From a virus, in the IMG/VR virus record IMGVR_UViG_3300032116_000741, positions 1-34,283 of that record: a stretch of DNA of 34,283 nucleotides, one strand, 5' to 3'. Made by a program: the position numbers and the translations under genes. Below, piece by piece: positions 1 through 8,554 of this stretch; the first letter of the stretch is position 1; each line of letters starts with the position of its first letter. The notes below the pieces were generated by a model. It was not told the DNA's origin. It did not search any database and saw nothing but the letters and a program-made list of their open reading frames with translations.

Positions 1-1707
1 AATCTTCTCAAACAATGTAACATCTTTTTCAGATCTTGGATGTCCAGAGTGAACTGGGAAATATACGACAGTTGTATTCGCAGATACAAGGTCAGCCTCC
101 ATCTTATATCCAGCAGCCTTGAACAAATGAATCATTGGGTCGGTATTCCCAAATCGAATTGCTCTTAAGAAATAATCTCCGCCTGGTGCCCAGTGTACTC
201 CTGGAGTTGCGCCAGAAAGAATTGATACAGACCCTGATGGCTTAACAGTTGTGACTCTAATGGAATCACGAACACATAACCATTCAGAATAAGAGTGATC
301 ATATTTACGAATAGTCTTGTATCCTTCGTCCATCCATTCTCTCACAACAGGCAAGCCAAATTTGTCTGAGAAGGATGCAATACCTGTAAGGGATGTTCCA
401 ATACGACGATTGCGCTGCATAATACCATTTGTCTGTTGCCAGTGTGTTGGAATTAATGTAACAGTCTTTCCATACAAATATGCAAACTTGAGTGTCCGTA
501 GGAAGTCTTCCTTAGATTCATGACGATTTAAATGTACCTCGACTAATGTGCATAGTTCGTATGATTCCAATGGCTGCTCCGCACACGGATTGAAGCCCAT
601 AACACGATAGTCTTTGCCATCCTTTGGATCTGCTAAACGACCATAGTTACGAGCCACATCAAGCCAAATAAATCCTGGTTCACCGTTATTAACGATTAGG
701 TCTACGTAGTCCTCGTACTTTGTACCTACCGTCGCAGCAATGGAGTTATTAGACATCCATGCCCAACCTGGATTCTCTGGATCAAATGAATTACGCTCTG
801 GGAAAACCTCAGCGTTCTTCAAATTCATAAAGTCTTTATCTTCTGCTGCACCCAAAGCCAAGGTTGCAGATCTTCTGACATTTCCTGATACCACACAGGT
901 GCCAATAAGATTTACGATGTCTACTATTGCTCTTGAGTCAAGGGTTTCTCCTGCTCTACCGCCGATTACAGACTTGATCTGCTTGTGCAACTGTATAAGT
1001 GGTGCAGGTCCACTTGCTGTACCGCCAAAACCCTTAATAGGGGCGCCTAAAGGCCTAATGAGGTCATAGTTAAACTCCTGGATATACATGTTAGGCTTCA
1101 AATATGAGTTAATAAGTAATCTAACAGACTCTACCCATCCCTCACGAGTATCTGGTATTTCATATACCTGTGGTGGTTCTGTAGGGTCATAGATGGTTAG
1201 ATTTTTCTCCCCGCCCAAAGTATCAAACCCGACTCCTACTCCCATCATTAGAGCATCCATAACCCAACCAAATAGTTGTCCTGGATCGTTACGATCTATG
1301 TCTTTTGTAGAAACCATAGCGCAGTTTTGTAGCGCAGCAGAGTTTTTCTTTTCCATAGTGAGGGCTGTTCCAAAAGACCATAAGCCTCGTCCTGGTGGAG
1401 TCCACTTCAAATTAAATAATCTATCAAATGCTTCTTTTGCTGATGACTGTGCCTTATAGTCATTCCAAGGTAGTCTGTTTTCTTTTGCATGATTCTTTTG
1501 TGCTGAATACATACCCTCGATTACACGACGACAAACCTCATGCCAGCGTTCTTTAGTTCCGTCTTCCTTCATACGGGAGTAGGTACGAATAAATGTAATC
1601 TCTCCTAATGAATTACCACCTGCGTCTGTAAAACCGAATGGTGGTTCCTTTGTTTTATACTCATTTATAAACTCTTCAGACAAACGAAAACTAAAAAAAT
1701 CAGACAT
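1..1707 (-). CDS. nrdJ: Class II (adenosylcobalamin-dependent) ribonucleoside-triphosphate reductase, 3' end cut by window
   Basis: This enzyme reduces ribonucleotides to deoxyribonucleotides for phage DNA synthesis. The 569 visible residues match the monomeric Lactobacillus-type RTPR family. Residue C129 sits in NCAMVST. The radical-site motif NPCAEQ carries C375 and E377, and C386 lies in ELCTL. The C375-to-C386 spacing of 11 equals the C408/C419 spacing of the L. leichmannii enzyme. The start ATG at 1705-1707 follows AAGGAG at good spacing. The frame stays open to base 1, so roughly the last quarter, including the C-terminal redox cysteines, is outside. It is the last visible gene of the leftward oxygenase operon but also has its own -10 box at 1740. 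A class II enzyme needs B12 from the host or environment. Family call is firm; the symbol follows the class. Confidence 0.93.
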   Translation of the reverse strand, partial: MSDFFSFRLSEEFINEYKTKEPPFGFTDAGGNSLGEITFIRTYSRMKEDGTKERWHEVCRRVIEGMYSAQKNHAKENRLPWNDYKAQSSAKEAFDRLFNLKWTPPGRGLWSFGTALTMEKKNSAALQNCAMVSTKDIDRNDPGQLFGWVMDALMMGVGVGFDTLGGEKNLTIYDPTEPPQVYEIPDTREGWVESVRLLINSYLKPNMYIQEFNYDLIRPLGAPIKGFGGTASGPAPLIQLHKQIKSVIGGRAGETLDSRAIVDIVNLIGTCVVSGNVRRSATLALGAAEDKDFMNLKNAEVFPERNSFDPENPGWAWMSNNSIAATVGTKYEDYVDLIVNNGEPGFIWLDVARNYGRLADPKDGKDYRVMGFNPCAEQPLESYELCTLVEVHLNRHESKEDFLRTLKFAYLYGKTVTLIPTHWQQTNGIMQRNRRIGTSLTGIASFSDKFGLPVVREWMDEGYKTIRKYDHSYSEWLCVRDSIRVTTVKPSGSVSILSGATPGVHWAPGGDYFLRAIRFGNTDPMIHLFKAAGYKMEADLVSANTTVVYFPVHSGHPRSEKDVTLFEKI

Positions 1708-1739
1708 AGATTTGCTCCTTAATAAACTGTTATTGGTTA

Positions 1740-1748
1740 AGTATACCA
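1740..1748 (-). promoter_or_regulatory. Extended -10 promoter (TGGTATACT) for the ribonucleotide reductase
   Basis: The minus strand reads TGGTATACT, a TGn-extended -10 box, 32 nt before the reductase ATG, with room for an AAGGAG ribosome site. The same element recurs before many minus-strand genes in this window. No good -35 is obvious. Confidence 0.5.
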
Positions 1749-1788
1749 GAGTTTTTACTTTTATAAAACTCTAATGCTATTATTTAGG

Positions 1789-2550
1789 TTAATAGTTTTT
1801 ATGATATCTGCCATCTTTTCTTTCAATGGCTTTTCTTTCTTGCTCCATCTTAAACCAAACATCTTCTCCATATTTTTCTTTGTTATTGTGCCACTCTTCT
1901 GTTCCCTCAAAATATTTATACCAGAATGATCTGACAAAATACTTTAATCCATTAGATGATGTATTTACACCATGATAGTATGGTTCTGTAGATGGGAAAA
2001 TAACTATATCCCCTGCTTCTGGTTTGTAAGATATTTGAGAATAAGTGCTATCCTCATTAAAGATCTTAAAAACAATTTCTCCGCCATCATAGTTGTCGTT
2101 TAAATAAATATTACATGTAATCATATGCTGCTTACCTGGCTCATCCTTATTTTCTTTTTGAAAGTCTGTATGGAAGTTCATTGCAAGTCCAGCATCTTTA
2201 TCTACACCAGCATTGTCAAAATACCTGCAAATTTGTGGAGCAAAAAAGAACCAATTATCTAATTTTATATTTGTTCTAGTCACATAATCGGAAGTACATG
2301 AATAATAAGCATTAATAATTTCATTTTCTACATCAAGCAAAGAACTATCTTCTTTAACATGGAGGGTCCACTCATCTATGCTTGGAAAATTAACAAACCT
2401 TTTTTCATTAATTTTTAACTGTGTGATCTCTCCAAATGTATACCAACTAGACCATTCTTTTTCTAAATTAATAGACTTAATTATTGATTCAGGATTTTTA
2501 ATAATGTTTTTATAAACAATTATATTTTTTTCTAACTCTAAAATATTCAT
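1789..2550 (-). CDS. 2OG-Fe(II) oxygenase, prolyl 4-hydroxylase-like (copy A)
   Basis: A 253-aa member of the 2-oxoglutarate/Fe(II) dioxygenase superfamily. The double-stranded beta-helix core shows the iron ligands H127-x-D129 (FHTDF) and H193 (YHG), a basic 2OG-binding residue at R207, and the family signature YLNDNYDGGE at about 149-158. The C-terminal tail FEGTEEWHNNKEKYGE is nearly shared with copy D (3975-4874), so the two are duplicates. I chose the start at 2550 because its ATG forms an ATGA overlap with the stop of copy B; an upstream in-frame start at 2613 would overlap copy B by 67 nt. These enzymes hydroxylate protein side chains or small molecules. The substrate is unknown; context suggests phage proline-rich fibres. 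Confidence 0.88.
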   Translation of the reverse strand: MNILELEKNIIVYKNIIKNPESIIKSINLEKEWSSWYTFGEITQLKINEKRFVNFPSIDEWTLHVKEDSSLLDVENEIINAYYSCTSDYVTRTNIKLDNWFFFAPQICRYFDNAGVDKDAGLAMNFHTDFQKENKDEPGKQHMITCNIYLNDNYDGGEIVFKIFNEDSTYSQISYKPEAGDIVIFPSTEPYYHGVNTSSNGLKYFVRSFWYKYFEGTEEWHNNKEKYGEDVWFKMEQERKAIERKDGRYHKNY

Positions 2551-3191
2551 TGATTTAGTGAGTCCCAATTTTTTCTTTGTTCTTCTTGTTCTATCGAATA
2601 TTCTTTTCTCCATTCAAGAAGATCTCTATCATAAGTAGAATCAGTATAGTCAAATGAAGCAAGCATAGTATATCTGGTTCCAGTTTTTATTTCTGATACA
2701 CCGTGCAGGTTATGAAATCCTGGATCAAAAGCAACAACACTGCCCTGTTTTGGAGAAATTGATAAATCATGATCTTTAAATAAAAGATTTCCACCGTCGT
2801 AGTTATCATTTAAATAAACAATTGTTACAAATTTATTATCTTGCCAAGCATTTGGAGTTCCATCCAATTCTGTATTATCTGAGTGATGATCTGCATATGC
2901 ACCAATGTCCCACTTATGAGCACTCAAACTTAAATTCTTTAAATCTTTTTTACAAACATTAAGTGCAATATCTTTAAATTTTATTCTAAGATTATCCAAA
3001 TATTCTCTTGTTATATGACTAGAATCGTTTAAATTTATATATGGATCCATTACACGACTACCGTAGAAGCAAGTTACCTGCCATTGTGATTCGTCAGAAT
3101 TAAAATAATTAATTAATTGGTTGCACTCTTCTTCAGATAAAACATTAAAGAATTCAACAATATCATTTTTATATTCAGTAGAGTTAAGCAT
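2547..3191 (-). CDS. 2OG-Fe(II) oxygenase, prolyl 4-hydroxylase-like (copy B)
   Basis: A 214-aa oxygenase with ligands H103-x-D105 (HHSDN) and H163 (LHG), R173 in GTRYTM for the 2OG carboxylate, and YLNDNYDGG at about 126-134. The segment from KWDIGAYADHHSDN to NAWQDNK parallels copy C, and FYGS near residue 42 is also shared, so B and C are a tandem duplication. It overlaps copy C by 8 nt upstream and copy A by ATGA downstream, which indicates translational coupling. All catalytic residues are intact. Substrate unknown. Confidence 0.88.
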   Translation of the reverse strand: MLNSTEYKNDIVEFFNVLSEEECNQLINYFNSDESQWQVTCFYGSRVMDPYINLNDSSHITREYLDNLRIKFKDIALNVCKKDLKNLSLSAHKWDIGAYADHHSDNTELDGTPNAWQDNKFVTIVYLNDNYDGGNLLFKDHDLSISPKQGSVVAFDPGFHNLHGVSEIKTGTRYTMLASFDYTDSTYDRDLLEWRKEYSIEQEEQRKNWDSLNQ

Positions 3192-3978
3192 ATTTATTGC
3201 CTTTTTGCCACTCTTCCTTTTGTATTGCTTGCTTTCTTCTAACCTCTTTTTCTTCTTCGTCCCATCTATCTAATGTAGCCTGGTCGTACTCTGCTTCTTC
3301 ATAATCCCAAAATGAAACCATGGTGTATCTAGTTCCCTCTGTGATTTCACTTACACCGTGTACGTTCTCTACGCCTCCTGGAAATATATAATATGAAAAA
3401 GCGTTTGGCTTAAAAGAAAGATAAGTATCAAAATCTGGTACTGGCTTTCCTTCAGTATCAGTGTTTCCAGAATCTGAGTTTACTTCTTTGCAAAAGAATA
3501 ATTCTCCACCTTCATAATTTTTATTTAAATATAAAATTCCTACATACTTGTTAATTTCAAAAGCATTTGGATTACCTTGAAAATCTGAATTATCTGAATG
3601 TGGTGCTGCAAAACCACCTACATCCCACTTTTGTGCATGAGACGTGTTTGGTCTTACTTTTCTTCCAGATGCTAACTCTACTGCTTCTTTAAATTTTTCT
3701 CTAAGTTTGTCAAAATGATCTCCATCTAAGTTATACTTTGAGAGTAACGGATCGTTTGGTGCAAGGCCCATTCCTAAAGATCCATAAAATGCGATGTCTC
3801 CCCACATCTCTGCTTTTGCTTCAAAAAAACTAATCATATTATTGCATGTTTCTTCATCAATAAAATCTTTTATTTCTGCAATAAAGTTTTCCTCAATTCC
3901 CAAAATACTTAGAGGATTATCGTTTGGTTTTTTTTGCAAATAAATTATTTTATCTGTAGATAAATCTTCTATAATCAT
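3184..3978 (-). CDS. 2OG-Fe(II) oxygenase, prolyl 4-hydroxylase-like (copy C)
   Basis: A 264-aa oxygenase with iron ligands H127-x-D129 (PHSDN) and H207 (VHGVSE), the 2OG residue R217 (GTRYTM), and the signature YLNKNYEGGE at about 150-159. It has a roughly 25-residue insertion (about 165-185) between core strands that copy B lacks. The start ATG overlaps the stop of copy D as ATGA. The C-terminus is an acidic/basic helix rich in E, K and R. It belongs to the same leftward transcription unit. Function inferred from family only. Confidence 0.88.
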   Translation of the reverse strand: MIIEDLSTDKIIYLQKKPNDNPLSILGIEENFIAEIKDFIDEETCNNMISFFEAKAEMWGDIAFYGSLGMGLAPNDPLLSKYNLDGDHFDKLREKFKEAVELASGRKVRPNTSHAQKWDVGGFAAPHSDNSDFQGNPNAFEINKYVGILYLNKNYEGGELFFCKEVNSDSGNTDTEGKPVPDFDTYLSFKPNAFSYYIFPGGVENVHGVSEITEGTRYTMVSFWDYEEAEYDQATLDRWDEEEKEVRRKQAIQKEEWQKGNKYA

Positions 3979-4874
3979 TTATTTTCTCCTAATATAAAAC
4001 CTAGGTTAGTTTCTTTTTTCTCTAACTCTATGACTCTATCTCTTTCCATTTTTTTCCACTGCTCTTCTCCGTATAATTCTTTATTCTTATGCCATTCTTC
4101 TGTTCCTTCAAAATATTTTTGATAAAAGCATCTAATCATATATCTGTCTTTATCTTTGATTCTATTGACTGCATGAAAATATATTCCATCTTCTCCTAAC
4201 AAGTCTGGGTGACCTGATGGAAATATAACTATGTCGCCAGCCTCTGGCTTATATTTAATTATTTCTTTATTTGGTAAAACCAAAACAAGTTCTCCGCCTT
4301 CATAATCATCATTTAAGTATGCTGTAAAAGTTAACACAAATTGATAACCCTCGGCATCAGCCTCTAAATATTTGTAGTCTGTATGGTATGCCATTGCTAA
4401 CTGGTTTGTATCACCCATTGAATGATCGTGATCATGATCATATCTACAAAGAGAAGGCCCCATCACTTTCCAATTATCTTTTACAGATAAATTGTGATCT
4501 TTTAAAAAATGATCTGTTGTTTCATAAAAAGAAGCAACAACTTCATTTAACATTAACAACTCTTCAGTGTAAAGTGGGTCATTTTGTGATATTTCGTCTA
4601 GCGGAACATCCTTACCGTTCCACTGAACATAAGTTCCAAATATTGACCATTGTGCCCAATTTTTTAGCCAGAATGTTTTATCAGAATCGTTTTCTGCATT
4701 TTTTAATATTTCAACCATTCTTTTTGGATTTTTAAAAACATTTTTATAAACATAAATATTTTTATCAAGTTTTTTTATATTAAACTCTTTATTAAAATCA
4801 ATATCTATGCACTCCCTATCGAACCTATAAGCATTATCTCCTGGCTCTATAAAAGTTGAAAAATTTAAACTCAT
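3975..4874 (-). CDS. 2OG-Fe(II) oxygenase, prolyl 4-hydroxylase-like (copy D)
   Basis: A 299-aa oxygenase, the longest of the set. Ligands are H164-x-D166 (YHTDY) and H234 (FHAVN), with R244 or R248 as the 2OG contact and YLNDDYEGGE at about 186-195. A histidine/aspartate-rich stretch DHDHDHS (about 146-152) precedes the core and is unusual. The C-terminal FEGTEEWHKNKELYGEE matches copy A. The start ATG overlaps the stop of copy E by ATGA. The A-B-C-D order, with A like D and B like C, suggests at least two duplication events. Confidence 0.88.
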   Translation of the reverse strand: MSLNFSTFIEPGDNAYRFDRECIDIDFNKEFNIKKLDKNIYVYKNVFKNPKRMVEILKNAENDSDKTFWLKNWAQWSIFGTYVQWNGKDVPLDEISQNDPLYTEELLMLNEVVASFYETTDHFLKDHNLSVKDNWKVMGPSLCRYDHDHDHSMGDTNQLAMAYHTDYKYLEADAEGYQFVLTFTAYLNDDYEGGELVLVLPNKEIIKYKPEAGDIVIFPSGHPDLLGEDGIYFHAVNRIKDKDRYMIRCFYQKYFEGTEEWHKNKELYGEEQWKKMERDRVIELEKKETNLGFILGENK

Positions 4875-5578
4875 GGCTTTCTATCACCAGTATGTTTTAA
4901 AATTGTAAAGAAGAATGGAACAACATATCTAATCCCGCTTTTTATTTCTGTTACTCCGTGTATATAGTTCATGTCTCCTGGGAAAAAATACGCTGCTCCT
5001 GGTTTTGGTTTAAACTGAATATTTTGATTAGGGAAGTATAGTTCTCCACCCTCATAGTCATCATTTAAATAAAATAATCCAGCAATATCGTACCACGGAA
5101 AATCGTTTGGCTTTCCTGCATTATCACCTTCATGAAGTTCTTTGTCTGCATGTGGCATTTGAAGTTGTCCTGGAAGCCATCTCACTATAGCGGGTGGCGT
5201 AGGATCAGCATCAACATTATAAAACTTATCAACATCTTGCTTTAGTCTAAGTTGCATATTTACAATTGCAGGAATTATTTCTGGATTGTTTGCATTTAAA
5301 GCCCTACTTGTTGCAACACGATCTTTCCAATAATCTGAATCATAAATAACTGTTCCATCTTCGTTATAGTGTGTTTCTGTAATATCCCAAATTGTAATAT
5401 CTCTTGCAGCATTAGATAAAAAATCTAACTCTTCTTGAGTCATAAAGTTTTCTCTTGCTTGTATCATTTCTGGTCCATTGCCAAACCACCCAGATGGTGT
5501 TATAGAAAACTTTTCTGTTGGTCTATTATTATCAAACTCTGGTCTTTGTCCGTCTGCTTTTGCTAAATTATTTTCCAT
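4871..5578 (-). CDS. 2OG-Fe(II) oxygenase, prolyl 4-hydroxylase-like (copy E)
   Basis: A 235-aa oxygenase with ligands H143-x-D145 (MPHADKE) and H207 (IHGVTE), 2OG residue R217 (GIRYVV), and YLNDDYEGGE at about 170-179. It has a longer N-terminus (about 30 polar residues) than its neighbours. The gene starts only 6 nt below a TGGTATAAT box, so it may be transcribed as a leaderless mRNA and begin a new transcript covering copies E to A. It sits 21 nt below the DUF6065-like gene. Substrate unknown. Confidence 0.87.
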   Translation of the reverse strand: MENNLAKADGQRPEFDNNRPTEKFSITPSGWFGNGPEMIQARENFMTQEELDFLSNAARDITIWDITETHYNEDGTVIYDSDYWKDRVATSRALNANNPEIIPAIVNMQLRLKQDVDKFYNVDADPTPPAIVRWLPGQLQMPHADKELHEGDNAGKPNDFPWYDIAGLFYLNDDYEGGELYFPNQNIQFKPKPGAAYFFPGDMNYIHGVTEIKSGIRYVVPFFFTILKHTGDRKP

Positions 5579-5584
5579 ATTTGT

Positions 5585-5593
5585 ATTATACCA
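5585..5593 (-). promoter_or_regulatory. Extended -10 promoter TGGTATAAT
   Basis: A perfect TGGTATAAT on the minus strand lies in the 21-nt gap after the 5600-6340 gene and ends 6 nt before the ATG at 5578. Transcription would start at or next to the ATG, giving a leaderless message. Confidence 0.55.
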
Positions 5594-5599
5594 TCCGAT

Positions 5600-6340
5600 C
5601 TAAGAGTAGCGTCTAGGTGTCCAAACTTTATTTTTATATACTCCTCCGTCTGGAGTCGTTCTATAAAAAGAGGTTATTTCCATTTGGTTTTTTACTATAT
5701 CTATAGCATTATTTTGTTCTTCGTGTTCTGAATCCCAATTATCTCTTTTAAAAGGAATTATTTGAATAATTGGAGTACCCGCTTCTATTACCCCTTCCCA
5801 ACCTTCTTTTAAAAAGAATGGCAAAGAGCCAGGGTTATGTAAATTATCATTATCTATTATTCCAGAAGTTGTAATAAATGGTAGTTCAAATCTATTTGCT
5901 GGATGAATGTATATACAACTATATCCTTCTGGAACTATAACTTGCCAATCTGCAAACCATGCAAAGTGCGTTTCTTTATAACCATGAGGTACTGTGAACT
6001 GTGGCAGAACACCTCGTGGCTCAATAAAACTAGCATACTTTGAACTTTTTGGAGTAACCTTGTACTCACCATTTTCCTTTAATGTAAAAGTAAAATCGCA
6101 TGGAGTTCTAAAACAATAACCAGTTGCCATAATATCAAAAATTGCAGGACAGGCTTTCCAAGTAGGAATTTTTCCATTTGTCATTGGATCTTGATAATAT
6201 TCACCATCTGGTTTTTTAGCAAATCTGTCTGCTTTTCTGTACCAATCTGGTATTGTTCTTGATATTGGTTTTGGAGCAGAGTTGCTTTCTTTATCTAGCC
6301 ATGCCTTGTTTGCTCTAAAAACAATTTTATTATCTTCCAC
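5600..6340 (-). CDS. Hypothetical protein related to the DUF6065 group, within the oxygenase operon
   Basis: A 246-aa protein of unknown function. Recognisable segments are IPDWYRKA near residue 31, PTWKACPAIFDIMATGYC at about 60-77, and a C-terminal beta-rich part with AGTPIIQIIPFKRDNW. The alternation of strands and the AGTPI.QIIPF element resemble its upstream neighbour (ANTPIASIIPISI), so the two probably share a fold. The start is GTG at 6340, preceded by AAAGGA, and overlaps the upstream gene by 11 nt. Two such genes between oxygenases suggest a role in the same process. No catalytic residues can be assigned. Confidence 0.6.
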   Translation of the reverse strand: MEDNKIVFRANKAWLDKESNSAPKPISRTIPDWYRKADRFAKKPDGEYYQDPMTNGKIPTWKACPAIFDIMATGYCFRTPCDFTFTLKENGEYKVTPKSSKYASFIEPRGVLPQFTVPHGYKETHFAWFADWQVIVPEGYSCIYIHPANRFELPFITTSGIIDNDNLHNPGSLPFFLKEGWEGVIEAGTPIIQIIPFKRDNWDSEHEEQNNAIDIVKNQMEITSFYRTTPDGGVYKNKVWTPRRYS

Positions 6341-7040
6341 TTCTAGTGTCCTTTATTTTTAGTTTAATGTTTTTTGATTCATGTTCTCCAATGATATTAT
6401 CTTTTTCATCAGTTGCATTTCTATAAAAATCAGTCCACTGACCCAACTTTGACTTTTCTTCTGAGCCTTTTCCGTAGTCGGTGATAGACTTCCAATATTC
6501 TTGCGAAAAATTTTCATCTTGTAAAATTACCTCAAAGTTTTCTACAGATTTAATTGATATTGGAATAATAGATGCTATTGGAGTATTTGCTGGTATGGTG
6601 ATAATCTCATTAGATCTAGTAACTTTCCAGGCTGCTGGTAGATCTGTTTTTAATACAGATGTGCTGACTATCGATGTGAAGCATTGAGCGCCGTCGATAA
6701 ACTGATTTGGAACTGGCATTATTAAAATACTAAGATTTTCTTCAGTTTGAAATGTTAATCCAGTAGTAAAACTTATAGTTCCGTTTGCTCTATTTGGATG
6801 TATATATTCTCCTCCAGAAAGTATTTCAATATCATCTGCAACCGAATTAGGGTCTTTTCCTTTCCAGATAAAAGAAATATCTTTTGGATACGAGAATGTC
6901 CACCCTAACTGATTTGCTAGAGAAACTGGAAAACAATGATATGCATGTTTATCAAAAGTTTCATCCATCCAGTCCCGTCTTACTTTTAGTGTATCAAACT
7001 GAACTGGAAAATTTTTTCTTTGATGTACATTAATGATCAA
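6330..7040 (-). CDS. DUF6065-like protein
   Basis: A 236-aa protein. The segments RRDWMDET (about 22-29) and AYHCFPVSLANQLGW (about 33-47) look like the start of the DUF6065 family as I remember it, in which a RDWMD motif is followed by a CLPL-type strand. I could not run a profile search. The most plausible start is TTG at 7040, three bases after the upstream stop; no in-frame ATG fits the conserved N-terminus, and the ribosome site is weak, so coupling is likely. The function of the family is unknown. The operon links it to the 2OG oxygenases. Confidence 0.6.
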   Translation of the reverse strand: MIINVHQRKNFPVQFDTLKVRRDWMDETFDKHAYHCFPVSLANQLGWTFSYPKDISFIWKGKDPNSVADDIEILSGGEYIHPNRANGTISFTTGLTFQTEENLSILIMPVPNQFIDGAQCFTSIVSTSVLKTDLPAAWKVTRSNEIITIPANTPIASIIPISIKSVENFEVILQDENFSQEYWKSITDYGKGSEEKSKLGQWTDFYRNATDEKDNIIGEHESKNIKLKIKDTRSGR

Positions 7041-7042
7041 GA

Positions 7043-7771
7043 TTAGTCACCAGTTTCTTGAAACATTTCTGCAGTATGAAACTTTGCACTATAGTCCAAC
7101 ATGGTAACTATTGAATACTTTAGTCCATCATGTACTGGCATAGCACGGTGTGGATAAACAAAGTTAGATGGAAAAATAAAAAGATCCCCTGCTTTTGGCT
7201 TTAAGTTTAATCCTTGATATCTAAAAAATAACTCTCCACCATCGTAATCATCATTAATGTACGCAACCATAGAAACTGTACAGTTATATGAATATCCGTG
7301 GTCATGATGCTCCTGGAAGTGTTGACCTGGGCCATACTTAACAAAGTTCATTGCCTCCCAGTATCTCAACTCACCAAGTCTATAGTTTCTTGTATAGTCG
7401 TCTACAACTGCCTTTTTTCTGTCAAAACAATCTTGCCATATTTTTTGAAGTTTTTTTGATGCTTCTGATGGATCATGTTCAATATCTGTTTTCTTAAACT
7501 TAAAGTCAACGCAGTCTCGGTATTCTGGCATTAATTGTTGATATCCTACATATGCTGGCAACCAGTTATAAAAACTTTTTTCATCAGTCAAAACATCTTC
7601 TATTCTATTAATCAAGTCTAATTCTTTTGGCAAAACATCATGATAAACCCAAATACCCAATGCCAATTCTTCTTTACTACTCCATGTTTGACCCTTAACA
7701 TTTCCTGATTCTGGAACAAGACCAGAACCTCTTATTTGACCATTATTTTGTGCTTGTTGTTCATTAATCAT
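7043..7771 (-). CDS. 2OG-Fe(II) oxygenase, prolyl 4-hydroxylase-like (copy F)
   Basis: A 242-aa oxygenase. Ligands are H155-x-D157 within EHHDHG and H208 (YPHRAM). K218 replaces the usual Arg as the 2OG-binding residue, as in true prolyl 4-hydroxylases. YINDDYDGGE lies at about 171-180. It is the tandem paralogue of copy G, sharing the YWEAMNFVKYGPG-like segment before the HxD. The start ATG at 7769-7771 has a strong AAGGAGAAGG site; a longer frame to 7822 has no such support. It overlaps copy G by 8 nt. The first 30 residues are Gly/Gln-rich and look disordered. Confidence 0.88.
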   Translation of the reverse strand: MINEQQAQNNGQIRGSGLVPESGNVKGQTWSSKEELALGIWVYHDVLPKELDLINRIEDVLTDEKSFYNWLPAYVGYQQLMPEYRDCVDFKFKKTDIEHDPSEASKKLQKIWQDCFDRKKAVVDDYTRNYRLGELRYWEAMNFVKYGPGQHFQEHHDHGYSYNCTVSMVAYINDDYDGGELFFRYQGLNLKPKAGDLFIFPSNFVYPHRAMPVHDGLKYSIVTMLDYSAKFHTAEMFQETGD

Positions 7772-8489
7772 TGCCTTCTCCTTTATTATAAGTATTATAC
7801 TCATTTTTATGAAAACTATCATTGTAATCTGTCATAATTACAACTGAATATTTATTACCTGAAAATACTTCACAAGATGCATGTTCATATACAAAGTTAG
7901 AAGGAAATATAACTATATCTCCAGCCTGTGGTTTTATCTTTATACCATGCCTTATAAAATCAATCTCTCCACCTTCATAGTCGTCATTTAAATAAACAAC
8001 AGCAGAAACAGTGCAGGTATAGTATGGTCCATGATCTGCATGAATTTTAAAATATTTTCCAGGTGAATACTTTACAAAATTAAATGCTTCATAATACTGC
8101 ATTTGTAAATGCCACAAGGATTCATAATTTCTCATGCAAAGATCTAGGGAGTTTTTGACTATGCTATATGCCTCAGAAAGTTTTTTATTTTCTGGAAGGA
8201 TAGTGCCTAGATGTTCTTCTTTAAACTTTAAATCTACACAATTTCTTACATCATCAATATTTTCTTGAGCATTTACTTGTGCTCCCCGCCAGAAAATTAA
8301 AGGATTACCTTCTGAAATAGCAGACTCTATATTATTGATAACATCATTACATTTATCTTTAGTTATAGCATTTCTATATAAATTTATACCATATTCTAAA
8401 TTTATAACACTTATATTATTATTAATAATATTATCTGGTAAACGATTTTGTGTTGTTTCATTTCTTGGAAGATCATACCACTTAGTCAT
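7764..8489 (-). CDS. 2OG-Fe(II) oxygenase, prolyl 4-hydroxylase-like (copy G); first gene of the operon
   Basis: A 241-aa oxygenase with ligands H150-x-D152 (IHADHG) and H203 (YEHASC), K213 (GNKYSV) as the 2OG contact, and YLNDDYEGGE at about 166-175. It is closely related to copy F (shared NFVKYSPGKYF-type lead-in and PSNFVY before the distal His). It is the first gene after the FN3 protein. Its ATG is 7 nt below a TATAAT box, consistent with a leaderless transcript that starts the oxygenase operon. Lysine in place of arginine places F and G nearer to prolyl 4-hydroxylases than the other copies. Confidence 0.88.
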   Translation of the reverse strand: MTKWYDLPRNETTQNRLPDNIINNNISVINLEYGINLYRNAITKDKCNDVINNIESAISEGNPLIFWRGAQVNAQENIDDVRNCVDLKFKEEHLGTILPENKKLSEAYSIVKNSLDLCMRNYESLWHLQMQYYEAFNFVKYSPGKYFKIHADHGPYYTCTVSAVVYLNDDYEGGEIDFIRHGIKIKPQAGDIVIFPSNFVYEHASCEVFSGNKYSVVIMTDYNDSFHKNEYNTYNKGEGND

Positions 8490-8496
8490 ATAAACT

Positions 8497-8534
8497 ATTA
8501 TACACCATAGACTGCTTTTAACAATCTATGGTGT
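8497..8534 (-). promoter_or_regulatory. Promoter with overlapping inverted repeat before the oxygenase operon
   Basis: A perfect 10-bp inverted repeat pairs 8502-8511 (ACACCATAGA) with 8525-8534 (TCTATGGTGT) across a 13-nt loop. On the minus strand its second arm runs into TGTATAAT, the -10 box (8497-8502) for copy G. It could be a weak terminator for the FN3 gene upstream or an operator on this promoter. There is no U-tract on the minus strand, so I favour an operator or mixed role. Confidence 0.5.
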
Positions 8535-8554
8535 ACTTTAGTTTCTATTATATT

